The position numbers and the translations under genes are program-made. Below, in pieces: positions 48,378 to 57,624 of a stretch of 64,000 bases of DNA. The first letter of the stretch is position 1. Every line of letters begins with the position of its first letter. The notes under the pieces were generated by a model that had not been told where the DNA came from, ran no database searches, and worked only from the letters and a program-made list of their open reading frames with translations. The stretch lies in assembly GCF_000153105.1 (NCBI RefSeq), contig NZ_CH672377.1, positions 906,761 through 970,760 of the forward strand, read 5' to 3'. This DNA comes from Blastopirellula marina DSM 3645 (lineage in GTDB: Bacteria; Planctomycetota; Planctomycetia; Pirellulales; Pirellulaceae).

Positions 48378-49325
48378 ATGAATCGCTTGCTTGCTGCGTT
48401 GGCCCTACTGGCCGCGCCCCTAATCGCTTCCTCTGCTCTCTCTGCTGAAGTCACCGTCCGCGAAACGAAGGATGGCGCCGAAGTCTTGATCGACGGCGAA
48501 CTCTTTACGCGCTATCTGAAAAAGTCAGGCGCCAAGCCGATTCTCTACCCGATCATTGGCCCGGATGAGATGCGCATGACCCGCAACTATCCGATGACCG
48601 ATGCGACGGCGGACGAAAAGAGCGATCACATCCACCATCGCTCTTTCTGGTTTACCCATGGCGCCGTCAACGATAGCGATTTTTGGGCCGAGACCGGCGA
48701 CAAACTTGGAACCACCGAACATCGCGAGTTCAAGAAGCTCAGTAGCGGTGAAGAAGGGGAAATCGTCGCCGCCAGCGATTGGGTCGACCACAACGGCAAA
48801 ACAATCTTGAACGATGTGCGGAGCTACAAGTTTGGGGTCCTCGGCGATGCACGTTATATCGATCTCGATGTGAAGCTGACCGCGACTGACGCTCCGGTCA
48901 AATTTGGCGACACGAAAGAAGGCTCGTTCGGCATTCGCGTTCCCGGTGCGATGAAAGTCGAAGCCCACAAAGGGGGCGAACTCGTCAACAGCCACGGCGA
49001 CAAAGACCTGAAGGCCTGGGGCAAGCAAGCTCCGTGGGTCGACTATCACGGTCCCGTTGGCGACAAACAGGGGGGAATCGCTATCATGGAGCACCCCAGC
49101 AGCTTTCGAGCTCCCACCTATTGGCACGTTCGTACTTACGGACTGTTCGCCGCGAATCCGTTTGGCGTGCACGATTTCGAGAAAGACAAGTCCCTGGACG
49201 GCTCCTACACGCTTGCGCCGGGCGAATCGATCGAGTTCTCGTATCGCGTGCTGCTACACGCAGGAGACGAAAAGGAAGCCGATATTGCTGGCGCTTTCAA
49301 GAGCTATCAAGCCGTGAAAAAGTAA
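48378..49325 (+). CDS. DUF6807 (PmoA-like) secreted protein
   Basis: 315 residues. Signal peptide (LAALALLAAPLIASSALSA). DUF6807 pattern: LFTRYLKKSGAKPILYPIIG, TRNYPMTDATADEKSDHIHH (His-rich block), RSFWFTHGAVNDSDFW, KEGSFGIRVPGAMKVE, WVDYHGPVGDKQGGIAIM, and TYWHVRTYGLFAANPFG. Many members are annotated 'methane oxygenase PmoA' but this is not pMMO; the role is unknown and the fold resembles galactose-mutarotase-like sandwiches. Followed by a strong terminator. Confidence 0.9.
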   Translation: MNRLLAALALLAAPLIASSALSAEVTVRETKDGAEVLIDGELFTRYLKKSGAKPILYPIIGPDEMRMTRNYPMTDATADEKSDHIHHRSFWFTHGAVNDSDFWAETGDKLGTTEHREFKKLSSGEEGEIVAASDWVDHNGKTILNDVRSYKFGVLGDARYIDLDVKLTATDAPVKFGDTKEGSFGIRVPGAMKVEAHKGGELVNSHGDKDLKAWGKQAPWVDYHGPVGDKQGGIAIMEHPSSFRAPTYWHVRTYGLFAANPFGVHDFEKDKSLDGSYTLAPGESIEFSYRVLLHAGDEKEADIAGAFKSYQAVKK

Positions 49326-49357
49326 GACGCAGCAGCTTCAATCTTTAGACATTCTGC

Positions 49358-49389
49358 AAGCTCTACGAGAGAAATCTCGTAGAGCTTTT
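49358..49389 (+). terminator. Terminator of the DUF6807 gene
   Basis: A 13-bp perfect stem (AAGCTCTACGAGA/TCTCGTAGAGCTT) with a GAAA tetraloop and a short T-run. Confidence 0.88.
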
Positions 49390-49560
49390 GCTTGCGCTGA
49401 AGAACCTTAAAAAACATCCAAACTACCGAGCCTTCCTCGTAAAACTTCACACCCTAGTCTGCCGATAGTTACCTGTACGACCAAGCCTCCCAATCATCCC
49501 AGTCATCGTCTTTTGCACATTAGCCTCAGATGATGACCTCGCTAGGAGTTGATATTCCAC

Positions 49561-49854
49561 ATGACTAATGCGTTCCCGTGTTTTACGCGTTTGGAACATC
49601 TCCGTCAGTACGTTTATGAAATGCTTTGCCAACAGGAAAACCTTGAACCCAGCGTCTTCCCAATGACCGAACGCGTGCTTGTCCGCTCCGGCGATCCTTG
49701 TGGAATCTATTTCTGCTTACATGGACCGCGTAGCGTCAAATGCACGGCTATTTGGGAAACCGAGACCAATTCGATTTTGTTCTACGGTTCCAGCGGCGAA
49801 CGATTTCTGCGAACTCACCTGACGGCGGCGCCTGCGCTGCAAAATGCTGCTTAA
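49561..49854 (+). CDS. Small protein preceding csrA, unknown function
   Basis: 97 residues from the ATG at 49561, with AGGAG 12 nt upstream. It reads as a small globular protein: FTRLEHLRQYVYEMLCQQEN, MTERVLVRSGDPCGIYFCLH, SVKCTAIWETETNSILFYGS. Four Cys are present. It lies 110 nt before csrA on the same strand and may share its transcript. A family name is not recognised. Confidence 0.75.
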   Translation: MTNAFPCFTRLEHLRQYVYEMLCQQENLEPSVFPMTERVLVRSGDPCGIYFCLHGPRSVKCTAIWETETNSILFYGSSGERFLRTHLTAAPALQNAA

Positions 49855-49964
49855 GAAACAGGGCTTAAAGTCAACGCAGTCGAAAACTCTTGACAAAAGC
49901 TCTGAACTGCACACACTATACATTTGAACACACAACCACCTGACACCTTAGAAGGCTCTAGATA

Positions 49965-50150
49965 ATGTTGGTACTGTCGCGCAAGGAAGGCGAACGGCTG
50001 AAACTAGGCGATTCAATCGTTATCACCGTGGTGAAAGTAGCGGGAGACAAGGTCCGCCTTGGAATCGAAGCCCCGTCGAACGTCCTGGTGCTTCGCGATG
50101 AACTCGAGTTACACGAGGAAGTCGCTGAAGCGATCGCTCCGGCCGCCTAG
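49965..50150 (+). CDS. csrA: Carbon storage regulator CsrA
   Basis: 61 residues, the normal CsrA length. MLVLSRKEGERLKLGDSIVI at the start, GDKVRLGIEAPSNVLVLRDE with the RNA-binding Arg in 'VLRDE', and an Ala-rich tail. It is a homodimeric RNA-binding protein that blocks or stabilises target mRNAs at GGA motifs; it links carbon flux, motility and surface growth. A perfect 12-bp stem (CATCGACGAATC/GATTCGTCGATG, 50187-50214) follows it. Confidence 0.97.
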   Translation: MLVLSRKEGERLKLGDSIVITVVKVAGDKVRLGIEAPSNVLVLRDELELHEEVAEAIAPAA

Positions 50151-50186
50151 GATGGGCGCCGGCCAGAGAAAGTAAAGTATTGTCGC

Positions 50187-50214
50187 CATCGACGAATCGC
50201 TTGATTCGTCGATG
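50187..50214 (+). terminator. Stem-loop after csrA
   Basis: A 12-bp perfect stem (CATCGACGAATC/GATTCGTCGATG) with a 4-nt loop and no T-run. It may be a terminator or a processing/stability hairpin. Confidence 0.55.
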
Positions 50215-50290
50215 CTGGGCCTGAAGCTCGGATTGCGACTGTAATGCGGACATCGCTCGAACCGATTGGTTATTCGAGCGGAGTGCGCAT

Positions 50291-50320
50291 AAAAAAGGGC
50301 GCCCGATTGAAACGGCGCCC
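50291..50320 (-). terminator. Terminator of the small minus-strand gene
   Basis: Stem GGGCGCC/GGCGCCC with a 10-nt loop, followed by T6 on the minus strand. Confidence 0.85.
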
Positions 50321-50348
50321 ATGCATCCTAGTTGTTCGCTCCTCCCGC

Positions 50349-50573
50349 TTATTCGCGGGGGCGAATCGCTCCGGTCAAGCCAGAGTAATCGCAGCGATCG
50401 TCCTGGTGCCACAGGGGCAAGCCCTGTTCAACGCGGCTACGCAGGGTATCGATCTTTTCGGCAGACCCGGCCGGGGCGCTGGTCGCCGCAAATTCTTCTG
50501 AAGCGTCCGGGACGAAGTCCTCGTCATGGCCATACTTCAGGATCGCGTCGAAAACGTTACGAATTTTCTGCAT
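50349..50573 (-). CDS. Small acidic protein, unknown function
   Basis: 74 residues from the ATG at 50573; GGAGGA lies 13 nt upstream. MQKIRNVFDAILKYGHDEDF is followed by an acidic, Ala-rich middle and ends GLPLWHQDDRCDYSGLTGAI. A clear terminator follows and a good promoter-like pair lies about 240-270 bp upstream (50812-50839), which would leave a long leader. A longer frame reaches 50747 but lacks a ribosome site. No known domain is recognised. Confidence 0.7.
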   Translation of the reverse strand: MQKIRNVFDAILKYGHDEDFVPDASEEFAATSAPAGSAEKIDTLRSRVEQGLPLWHQDDRCDYSGLTGAIRPRE

Positions 50574-51118
50574 CGAACTAACACTTCCTCCAAACAACAC
50601 GGGGCCACGTTTCCCTACTCCAGGAAACGAGGGAGGCTCGCGCGTACGGCGAACCCAACCTATCACTAACTCGGCAAAATGCGGCTTTCGCTCCATTCCA
50701 GTCGAGCGATTCCGCAGAAAATACGCCTTCTTTTCGATGGCGTACACCTCGTCGTCTGAACTTCCGTGAGTCGACGATTGACACCCAGTGGGCGTCTCGA
50801 AGGAGCGTTACATTATTTACGCAAGGGGTGCAGTGTCAATAGATTTTATCGGAGGATCGGAAACCCGCAGTTTTGGACGTAAGTTTTGACTTTTCAAACA
50901 CTTCGGTTTCCTGCGCAGAACCGCACGCCCAACGTATCCCCCTTGTGCCGCAGAGGTTCGTTCACTAGCCCTTCACTCCTTTTTTATGGAACCCTAACTT
51001 ACCTACCGCTTCCGATTTCGACTTATCCGAATCTCCGGATCCGGCGATACTAGCAATGCTTGTCGATAATGCGGCAGACCCCGGCCGCTAGCAGATTATT
51101 TCATTCGAGGACCTCTGC
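50574..51118. other. Gene-free intergenic region upstream of yjbQ
   Basis: About 545 bp. On the minus strand it contains the promoter-like pair TTGACA (50839-50834) and AATAAT (50817-50812) with a 16-nt spacer. The rest, including 50840-51118, shows no gene, repeat or riboswitch that I can recognise. Confidence 0.5.
50812..50839 (-). promoter_or_regulatory. Candidate sigma-70 promoter
   Basis: A perfect TTGACA and an AATAAT separated by 16 nt, read on the minus strand, facing the small gene that starts at 50573. Confidence 0.6.
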
Positions 51119-51538
51119 ATGCCCTGGATTCAACGGACAATTACCTTGCCGGCGATGTCGCGCGGGTTCCACCTGATCACGCGAAACGTCGTGGAGTCGC
51201 TCCCGCAAATGTCGTCGATTCAGGTCGGCTTGCTGCACGTCTTCATCCAGCACACCTCCGCGTCGCTCACGATCAACGAAAACGCCGATCCTGACGTCCG
51301 CACCGATCTGGAAATGGCCTTTTCCAAGATCGCACCCGAGAGCTTTCCGTATGTGCATACCTTAGAAGGCCCCGACGACATGCCGGCCCATATCAAAGCG
51401 GCGATGCTCGGCAGCAGCGTCATGATTCCGGTGACCAGCGGTAGACTGGCCCTGGGAACCTGGCAAGGGATTTATCTTTGCGAGCACCGCGATCACGGGG
51501 GAAGTCGACGCTTGGTGCTGACGCTACAGGGAGAGTAG
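51119..51538 (+). CDS. yjbQ: YjbQ/UPF0047-family protein
   Basis: 139 residues with GAGGAC before the ATG. Family signature: GLLHVFIQHTSASLTINENA, PDVRTDLEMAF, HIKAAMLGSSVMIPV and LALGTWQGIYLCEHRDHGGS with conserved His residues. YjbQ of E. coli was reported to have a secondary thiamin-phosphate synthase activity; the true role is uncertain. The length is typical. Confidence 0.95.
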   Translation: MPWIQRTITLPAMSRGFHLITRNVVESLPQMSSIQVGLLHVFIQHTSASLTINENADPDVRTDLEMAFSKIAPESFPYVHTLEGPDDMPAHIKAAMLGSSVMIPVTSGRLALGTWQGIYLCEHRDHGGSRRLVLTLQGE

Positions 51539-51719
51539 TCGCCGCTGACTGGCGGTCCCTCTTTGGCCAGCTTGGGCTGTTTTTCGATGCATTGTCTGTG
51601 CTGATCGGCGCCCCTCTTTACATCGCTTCATTGCTCCCCAGGCAGCGGCAGCAGCAGTACCCACCACGGGGGTATTGCAGTATCGAGAAATTTTACTTAG
51701 GCTACGAATATAACTCGAT

Positions 51720-51734
51720 TGAGATCGAGTCTCA
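51720..51734. promoter_or_regulatory. Fur-box-like palindrome upstream of the DUF1559/peroxidase pair
   Basis: TGAGA-5 nt-TCTCA, preceded by TT, resembles the 7-1-7 Fur core (TGAGAATnATTCTCA). It lies 56 nt upstream of the DUF1559 start and overlaps a second palindrome ACTCGAT/ATCGAGT (51713-51730). Regulation by a Fur-family protein is inference. Confidence 0.45.
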
Positions 51735-51789
51735 GTTAACATGCCAGCCTCCGCCAGCCTGCCACTCACCCGCCCACTAAGAGATTTCT

Positions 51790-52758
51790 ATGAATCGCCG
51801 CGCAGGCTTTACGCTAGTTGAGTTATTGGTCGTAATCGCGATTATCGGTGTGCTGATCGGGCTGTTACTTCCCGCTGTCCAGCAGGCCCGCGAAGCAGCC
51901 CGGCGGATGCAGTGCATGAACAATTTAAAGCAAGTCGGCTTGGGAATGCATAATTTTCATGCCGCCTACAGATGCTTTCCGACCAGCGTTTCGGGAAACG
52001 GAGCTTCTCATTACTGGTGCGCCCAGCTATTGCCTTACATGGAACAGAATCCCCTTGCGGATATCTATGACTACTCAGTGAAGTTTAAGGACATCGCTAA
52101 TCGCGAAGCCGTGCAGTACCCAGTGCCGTTCATGCTCTGCCCGAGTACGCCTGGCGGTCCAATTGCCCATCCCAAATTCAAAACAGCGACAGCTTCAAGT
52201 CCCGAGACTTGGGGCGCCATCGGATCGGACTACGCAGGTTCGTCGGGCCCCTATTCCGCTATGTGGAATAGCCCAGCCCAAGTCTCCTACTCCAAGCCAG
52301 GAAATATCGAGGGGTTGTTCAGCGGAAGTGTGAAGCCAGGAGCGAGGGGAAGACAAATTCGTGATGTCACGGATGGAACCTCCAACTCAATTGGTTTTGT
52401 CGAGTCGGCTGCTCGCCCGCAAAAATGGCAAGGCCGCAAAATGCTCGCTGGCTCGGGCGAATTAACCAGCGCCTCTAGCAACTATGTCGCAGTATGCAGT
52501 TGGGCGGAAGGCAATTTATTTGCTGTTCGCGGTTACCTCTACGACGATTCCATCACGGATGAAGATAGTCGCTGGTCGTATCCAGGCCCGCAAATGGTCA
52601 ATGGGTCGAATTACTACAGTATCTACGCATTTCATCCTGGCGGAGCCAACGTCGCTTTGATTGACGGTTCAGCCCGATTTCTAAGCGAGACGACAAATGC
52701 TGATGTCGTCTGCTCTCTTCTAACGATCTCCGGACAGGAAGTTGTCGGAGAATACTAA
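51790..52758 (+). CDS. DUF1559 pseudopilin-like protein (copy 3)
   Basis: 322 residues. Classic prepilin leader [19 protein letters not shown], then the most common DUF1559 opening [19 protein letters not shown] and [16 protein letters not shown]. The C-terminal block is [20 protein letters not shown] (the H-X9-DG motif). Its TAA stop overlaps the peroxidase start (TAATG), so the two are translationally coupled. The pair may deliver or hold the peroxidase in the envelope; this is inference. Confidence 0.94.
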   Translation: MNRRAGFTLVELLVVIAIIGVLIGLLLPAVQQAREAARRMQCMNNLKQVGLGMHNFHAAYRCFPTSVSGNGASHYWCAQLLPYMEQNPLADIYDYSVKFKDIANREAVQYPVPFMLCPSTPGGPIAHPKFKTATASSPETWGAIGSDYAGSSGPYSAMWNSPAQVSYSKPGNIEGLFSGSVKPGARGRQIRDVTDGTSNSIGFVESAARPQKWQGRKMLAGSGELTSASSNYVAVCSWAEGNLFAVRGYLYDDSITDEDSRWSYPGPQMVNGSNYYSIYAFHPGGANVALIDGSARFLSETTNADVVCSLLTISGQEVVGEY

Positions 52759-55238
52759 TGCCCCGTTTTGATGTCATGATGGTCAAATCTTTCGGCAAAT
52801 TGTTTGCAATCTCTGCGTTCTTTTGGGCTGCTGCATCCTCGGATGCAGCAGCCGGAGAATTGAATCCAACGATCCATCCCGTCGGTCACTTCTTAGAGGG
52901 CTTGCCAACATCTGGGCAATCGCAAGCGGTCTATCACCATGACGCATCACATCCGCTAAACCGTCTTCATCGACTGCTGTTCATCGATCAGCTTGTGCCG
53001 GAAGAAATTCAGTCGCAATTGCCTGCGGAGATGGAATCCGCGGGCGTTGCACAACGGGACTTCTATCAAGGCAAATGGTACTTCGGCAAACGGAACGGCG
53101 AGGATCACGATCTCAAATTCTTTGGCGGTGATGTGCGCGTTAGTCCGGTTCGGAAGTTCTCCGCAGAAGAGCGGAAGGAATTGCGGAAATTGCTTACCGA
53201 TCTATCGTCGCCTGAGCAACGCACTAAGCAACTGACTAGTCCGCTGCAGCAATTGCTTGTGCAGTGGGACGTAATGAGCGTCTGGTGGCAACTTGAAAAA
53301 CTGAAATATGATGATCCGGAACTGTTAACAGAGATGGCCATCGCTATTCGGTCGTTGGCGCTGACGCGTGACGCGATCGAGCAGTTGTCGAGCGGCTTCG
53401 ATCAATTGCGATCGCAATTCCCAGATTCTAATAATAGCACAACTTCGCGCCCATTTTTGCCAGCCGATTTCGATCCAACGACCGGCTCCACAGAGTCAGC
53501 ATGGGCGGAGATTGGTCGCAAGAGTTCCGCCTTGTTTCAAGCCGATCGTAGCCTGCATGCGTCGCGCGTCTTTCTTAATTTTGGCGGTCAATCCGCGACA
53601 AAGCGTCTCTTGTCAACAATCCAGAAAGACGACGTTTCGTTTGAACTACCATCGAAACTTCAAACCGCGTTGGTGCAATCCCTTGTTGTTGTCGATGAAG
53701 AACTTAATCCTGTGGCGACGCCGGTCATTGATGAGATCCGTATTCGAATATCCGTTCCTCCGTTTGAACTTAGCGGCGAAAATACAAGCAGCAGCCGAGA
53801 CGGTTCCAGCCACTGGATCTATTACCGAACGCGGGCTGGATCAGTTCTTAATCCTGAGCAAGTCTTCCGCTTTGTGCCTGATTCGGCGCAATCTCTGTTC
53901 CTTGAGTACGGAAGTATGAAACATGCTACTTACGGGGCGCAATGCGCGTTATGCCACCGCCTGACGAATGCTGGAGGGCAAACGCCATTTGGAATTCGCT
54001 CACTTTCCAAACATGCGAACGCTCATTTGGCGACTGTAGATGAACGAATGCAGTTGGCGGAGAGTGAAATGACGAAAGTAGTTGAACGACTCAAATCTCG
54101 TTTGAACTCTACCACTACGGTAAAAATCTCCGCACGCCGTAAGCCAAGACCAGAGAGAAGCGAACAAGAGTTCGCCGAGTTGGCCGATAAGCTCCGCGCC
54201 GTTTATTCGCAACCGCCAGAATCTTGGCCAGCGCCAACGGTAGATAATGGAGTTCAATGGCGAGAAATCGGCTCACTTCCTGATGTCCAACATCCCGAAG
54301 ACAATCCCCACTCCGACGCTAAAGAGCAGTTGGGCAAAGCCCTCTTCTTTGATCCACGTCTCTCGGGCAGCGGGCAAATCGCTTGCGCTTCGTGTCACGA
54401 TCCCGATCTAGCATGGGGAGATGGACGAACGACTAGCTTTGGGCATGCGCGGAAAATGTTGGCGCGAAATGCGCCGTCGATTCGTTACGTCGCTTTTCAA
54501 GAGACCTTTTTTTGGGACGGCCGCACCAAGAAGCTCGAAGACCAGGCGATCGCAGTCTTCCTGAATCCCGACGAGATGCATTCCACTTCTGAACATGTCG
54601 TCGAAGCGGTCGCGGGATGCGATCCCTATCGCGAAATGATGTGCGAAGCGTTCGGTGACGAGAAAATAACGCTCGAACGCATCGCCCAGGCGATCGCTTG
54701 TTTTGAACGGACGATCATCCACGGCAGGACCCGCTTTGACGCGTTTTTGCAGGGAAAAACTAATGCCTTGTCCGACTCTGCCATTCGCGGCATGGACCTA
54801 TTTCGCCGTGACGCCCGCTGTATGAATTGCCATCATGGCCCGCTGCTGAGCGATGGCAAGTTTCACGAGGTCGGCCTCAGCTACTATGGTCGCAAATACC
54901 AAGATTTGGGACGCTATGCAAACACCGGGGAAGCAGTTGACGTCGGCAAGTTTCGCACACCGACGCTGCGCGACGTCACGGCGACGACGCCGTTGATGCA
55001 TAATGGATTGTTTGAACTCCCTGGCGTTCTGAACATGTACAATGCTGGTATGCCTACGATCAAGCGAAAAGAAGAGCAGGTCGACGACAAGTTGTTTCCG
55101 ACGAAGTCGCCACTGCTAAAACCGCTCGGTCTGAATCGCCAAGACTTGGCCGATTTGGCCGCGTTTTTGTCTTCGCTGGAAGAAGCGAAGTTGCGGGTTC
55201 GCCCGCCGGAGTTGCCGGGATTGCATCCATCGCCATAA
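52758..55238 (+). CDS. Large cytochrome c peroxidase/MauG-type protein with three heme motifs
   Basis: 826 residues. N-terminal signal-like helix (LFAISAFFWAAASSDAAAGE). Residues about 35-470 are a novel region holding one heme-attachment motif, CALCH near residue 400, preceded by SLFLEYGSMKHATYGAQ. The C-terminal half is a di-heme CCP/MauG domain with CASCH (near 548) and CMNCH (near 692), FFDPRLSGSGQIACASC, FWDGRTKKLEDQA, FRTPTLRDVTATTPLMHNGL. Normal CCPs are about 330-400 residues with two hemes. It would use c-type hemes in the periplasm. Codon choice in the N-terminal half looks more AT-ending than in neighbours. Confidence 0.9.
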   Translation: MPRFDVMMVKSFGKLFAISAFFWAAASSDAAAGELNPTIHPVGHFLEGLPTSGQSQAVYHHDASHPLNRLHRLLFIDQLVPEEIQSQLPAEMESAGVAQRDFYQGKWYFGKRNGEDHDLKFFGGDVRVSPVRKFSAEERKELRKLLTDLSSPEQRTKQLTSPLQQLLVQWDVMSVWWQLEKLKYDDPELLTEMAIAIRSLALTRDAIEQLSSGFDQLRSQFPDSNNSTTSRPFLPADFDPTTGSTESAWAEIGRKSSALFQADRSLHASRVFLNFGGQSATKRLLSTIQKDDVSFELPSKLQTALVQSLVVVDEELNPVATPVIDEIRIRISVPPFELSGENTSSSRDGSSHWIYYRTRAGSVLNPEQVFRFVPDSAQSLFLEYGSMKHATYGAQCALCHRLTNAGGQTPFGIRSLSKHANAHLATVDERMQLAESEMTKVVERLKSRLNSTTTVKISARRKPRPERSEQEFAELADKLRAVYSQPPESWPAPTVDNGVQWREIGSLPDVQHPEDNPHSDAKEQLGKALFFDPRLSGSGQIACASCHDPDLAWGDGRTTSFGHARKMLARNAPSIRYVAFQETFFWDGRTKKLEDQAIAVFLNPDEMHSTSEHVVEAVAGCDPYREMMCEAFGDEKITLERIAQAIACFERTIIHGRTRFDAFLQGKTNALSDSAIRGMDLFRRDARCMNCHHGPLLSDGKFHEVGLSYYGRKYQDLGRYANTGEAVDVGKFRTPTLRDVTATTPLMHNGLFELPGVLNMYNAGMPTIKRKEEQVDDKLFPTKSPLLKPLGLNRQDLADLAAFLSSLEEAKLRVRPPELPGLHPSP

Positions 55239-55251
55239 GTAAAATCTCAAG

Positions 55252-56469
55252 TTACTCCCACGCCCCCAGTCCCTGCAGGTCGCTATCAGGCCGTAGTCGC
55301 AAGAAATCGACCTGCGGCAAATCTCCGTTGGGCGCTCGCGGTCGCATTAGTTCTTTCCAGTCGGTGCTGATGAAGTCGTCGGCGTCCACTTTGACTCCGG
55401 GTCGCGTCCAAGAGTTGTCGGTCGCGTTTTCTGGCGGCGTCGCGTCGTTTTTGATGATCGGTCCGCGAAACGCGACGTTGCCATGCAGTACTTCTCGCTC
55501 GCCGGGGATGTCGGCGCTCATGTCGGCTTTTCGTTCGAGCATATTGAAGTTGCCGCCGCCGTTTCCGTACGCCGAATTGCGAGTCCAGACCGCGGCTCTG
55601 CCCGGTTGATGATTCGCGTAAAACCCTTTCGCCCCGTTCCAAGCCGAGATGCAAAATCTTACTTCGTGCGCCGGAACCGGATGGGGAGGAACCGTCCGCG
55701 GGTCTGCGCCGTAGCCGCCGATTTTAAAGCCATTCGAGTCGCCGCCGGCGCGATGATTGAACGCCCAGCAATGATCGAAGAGACTTCCGGCGCGCGCGTT
55801 GATCGAGTCAAAACCGTCGTCGCTATTGTTCCAGGCGCGGCAGTAGCGAAACTCGACTCGTTCGCCGTGCGCACCAAAACCGTCAATGTTGCCAATCGAA
55901 CGAGGATGCGTGCTAACATTGTCGTAAGCGTCGCAGCGGGTCGCCGAACCGCGCGAACGATTGGTCCAGTAGAACCCGATCGCCGCGTTGCCCTGGGCGA
56001 CGCAATCGTAAAAGTGAGCGCTGGCCCGAGCGCCGTCGATTCGAAAACACTCGGACTGCTTTTGCTCGCCAACCGGCGTCCCTGTGACGTGCACGCCACG
56101 CAAGATGACATTCGTCCCCGTTATCAAAAAGCCGGTGACGCGGCGATCGGTCGGCGTCGTCGAGAAATCGAAGACCGGCGTTTCGTCTTGATAGGCGACG
56201 TAGCTGAGGTCGCTCTTGTGCAAGTGATTCGCGACGTTGTAAATGTAGATCTTCGCCGCATTGGCGAACTTGTCATAAACGCCGCCGCGCAAGTAGATCG
56301 TATCGCCAGAAGAGGCTCGCTGTTGCGCCTTCATCACGCTGGCCAATGGCGCGTTGATCTCGCCTGACTGCGCGTCATCGCCATCTGGCGCAACATACCA
56401 ATCGGCCGCTTGCACATCGGCGGCAAGCGTAAGAACGCCCCAGAGGGTGAGCAGACGAAACAAAAGCAT
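55252..56469 (-). CDS. Secreted parallel beta-helix protein, pectate lyase PL9-like
   Basis: 405 residues from the ATG at 56469. Signal peptide (LFRLLTLWGVLTLAADVQAA), then DWYVAPDGDDAQSGEINAPL and GDTIYLRGGVYDKF typical of right-handed beta-helix proteins. The PL9 core is visible: ENVSTHPRSIGNIDGFGAHG-type turn, NSDDGFDSINARAGSLFDHC (Ca-binding Asp cluster) and GDSNGFKIGGYGAD, whose Lys matches the PL9 catalytic Lys in NGNGFKLGG. It probably cleaves pectin-like polymers by beta-elimination. It is convergent with the peroxidase gene. Confidence 0.85.
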   Translation of the reverse strand: MLLFRLLTLWGVLTLAADVQAADWYVAPDGDDAQSGEINAPLASVMKAQQRASSGDTIYLRGGVYDKFANAAKIYIYNVANHLHKSDLSYVAYQDETPVFDFSTTPTDRRVTGFLITGTNVILRGVHVTGTPVGEQKQSECFRIDGARASAHFYDCVAQGNAAIGFYWTNRSRGSATRCDAYDNVSTHPRSIGNIDGFGAHGERVEFRYCRAWNNSDDGFDSINARAGSLFDHCWAFNHRAGGDSNGFKIGGYGADPRTVPPHPVPAHEVRFCISAWNGAKGFYANHQPGRAAVWTRNSAYGNGGGNFNMLERKADMSADIPGEREVLHGNVAFRGPIIKNDATPPENATDNSWTRPGVKVDADDFISTDWKELMRPRAPNGDLPQVDFLRLRPDSDLQGLGAWE

Positions 56470-56550
56470 GACAGGGCCGAGCGTTGGTGAAATAGCGGCG
56501 AAGGCGGGCGCCAATATAGGGGCCGGCGGGCAGACTATCTCTACTTTAGC

Positions 56551-57624
56551 TTACTGCCCCAGCGGCACATAACCTAACCGTCCGGCTGACGAGAGATCGT
56601 CCATCCATGCGTCGACCAAAGTCGCCAGGTTGGCGTTGGCTTCGACCTCTTGTTCCGCTTCGATGCAACGCGCCAAACAGGCCGCCGCAGCGTCTGGTCC
56701 GGCGGTAAACCGGGGAACGGCTCGTTCGACCTGTTTCCTCAGCAGGTCATCTCCCGCGACCGCGCGACCGCAGAGGGCTCGCATCAGTTGCTCGTAAAAC
56801 TCAGCGGCGAACTGCATCACCAGGATCAAACGCGCTCGACGCGGCGGAGCCTCTTTCCCGGCGCGATCGACAAACTCGGCCGTTTCCTTCGCCAGCGGAA
56901 CGCTCGGAAAATCGGGCGTTCCTAACCGCGGCAACAGCACAGCGCGAAACTCTCGCAGTTCCGGATCGGCTACCTGCATGGCGCGCTCGAGACTTCCGTG
57001 GCCTAGTTCCGCCAGGACGCGGGCCTCTTCTAACTCGGCGACGACTCCCTGCTCTACCAACAGCGCTGCGATCACTTCGTTGGACAGCGGGTCAAAACGG
57101 ATGATTTGCGAGCGCGAACGGATTGTCGGCAATTGCCGTTGCAAACTGGTCGAAAGCAAGATCATGACCGATTTTGGCGGCGGCTCTTCGAGCGTCTTCA
57201 GCAAGCAGTTGGCGCCTTCGACGTTTAAATAGTCGGCGTCATCGATGATCGCCACTTTGCGTCCGCCCCGATAAGGGCGCAACGTGATGTCGTGACACAA
57301 CCCGGCTCGCATCCGATTTTGCCCGTCGCCGATCAGCAGGTCGACCGGAATCCGGGTCCGATTGGCCGGCCGCGAAACCAAAATCAGATCGGGATGCGAA
57401 TGGGCCCGCACTTGAACGCAGCTTTCGCACTTGCCGCAAGGGTTCAAGTCGGCAGGCGGGTTCACTTCGCAAAGCAGCGCCTCGGCCAGTTTCAATGCGA
57501 ACTTTCGTTTGCCAACCGCCGGCGGCCCGACGAACAAAAAGGTGCTCGCCAAGCGTCCGCGCGCGACTGCGGTGCGAAACTTCGCCTGAACGGCGTCATG
57601 GCCTTGAATCTCGTCCCAACTCAT
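56551..57624 (-). CDS. holB: DNA polymerase III subunit delta'
   Basis: 357 residues. AAA+ clamp-loader subunit: SWDEIQGHDAVQAKFRTAVA, Walker A-like GPPAVGKRKFALKLAEALL, zinc module with CGKCESCVQVRAHSHPD, sensor region KVAIIDDADYLNVEGANCLL and KTLEEPPPKSVMILLSTS. The usual SRC motif at the arginine-finger site reads RSRSQ, so the Cys is Ser. The C-terminal collar domain follows. With tmk it forms an overlapping two-gene operon, in the order tmk then holB. Confidence 0.92.
   Translation of the reverse strand: MSWDEIQGHDAVQAKFRTAVARGRLASTFLFVGPPAVGKRKFALKLAEALLCEVNPPADLNPCGKCESCVQVRAHSHPDLILVSRPANRTRIPVDLLIGDGQNRMRAGLCHDITLRPYRGGRKVAIIDDADYLNVEGANCLLKTLEEPPPKSVMILLSTSLQRQLPTIRSRSQIIRFDPLSNEVIAALLVEQGVVAELEEARVLAELGHGSLERAMQVADPELREFRAVLLPRLGTPDFPSVPLAKETAEFVDRAGKEAPPRRARLILVMQFAAEFYEQLMRALCGRAVAGDDLLRKQVERAVPRFTAGPDAAAACLARCIEAEQEVEANANLATLVDAWMDDLSSAGRLGYVPLGQ

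Noticed and set aside
49890-49923. TTGACA...TATACA promoter before csrA
   Set aside because: The spacer is 21 nt, too long for a sigma-70 promoter.
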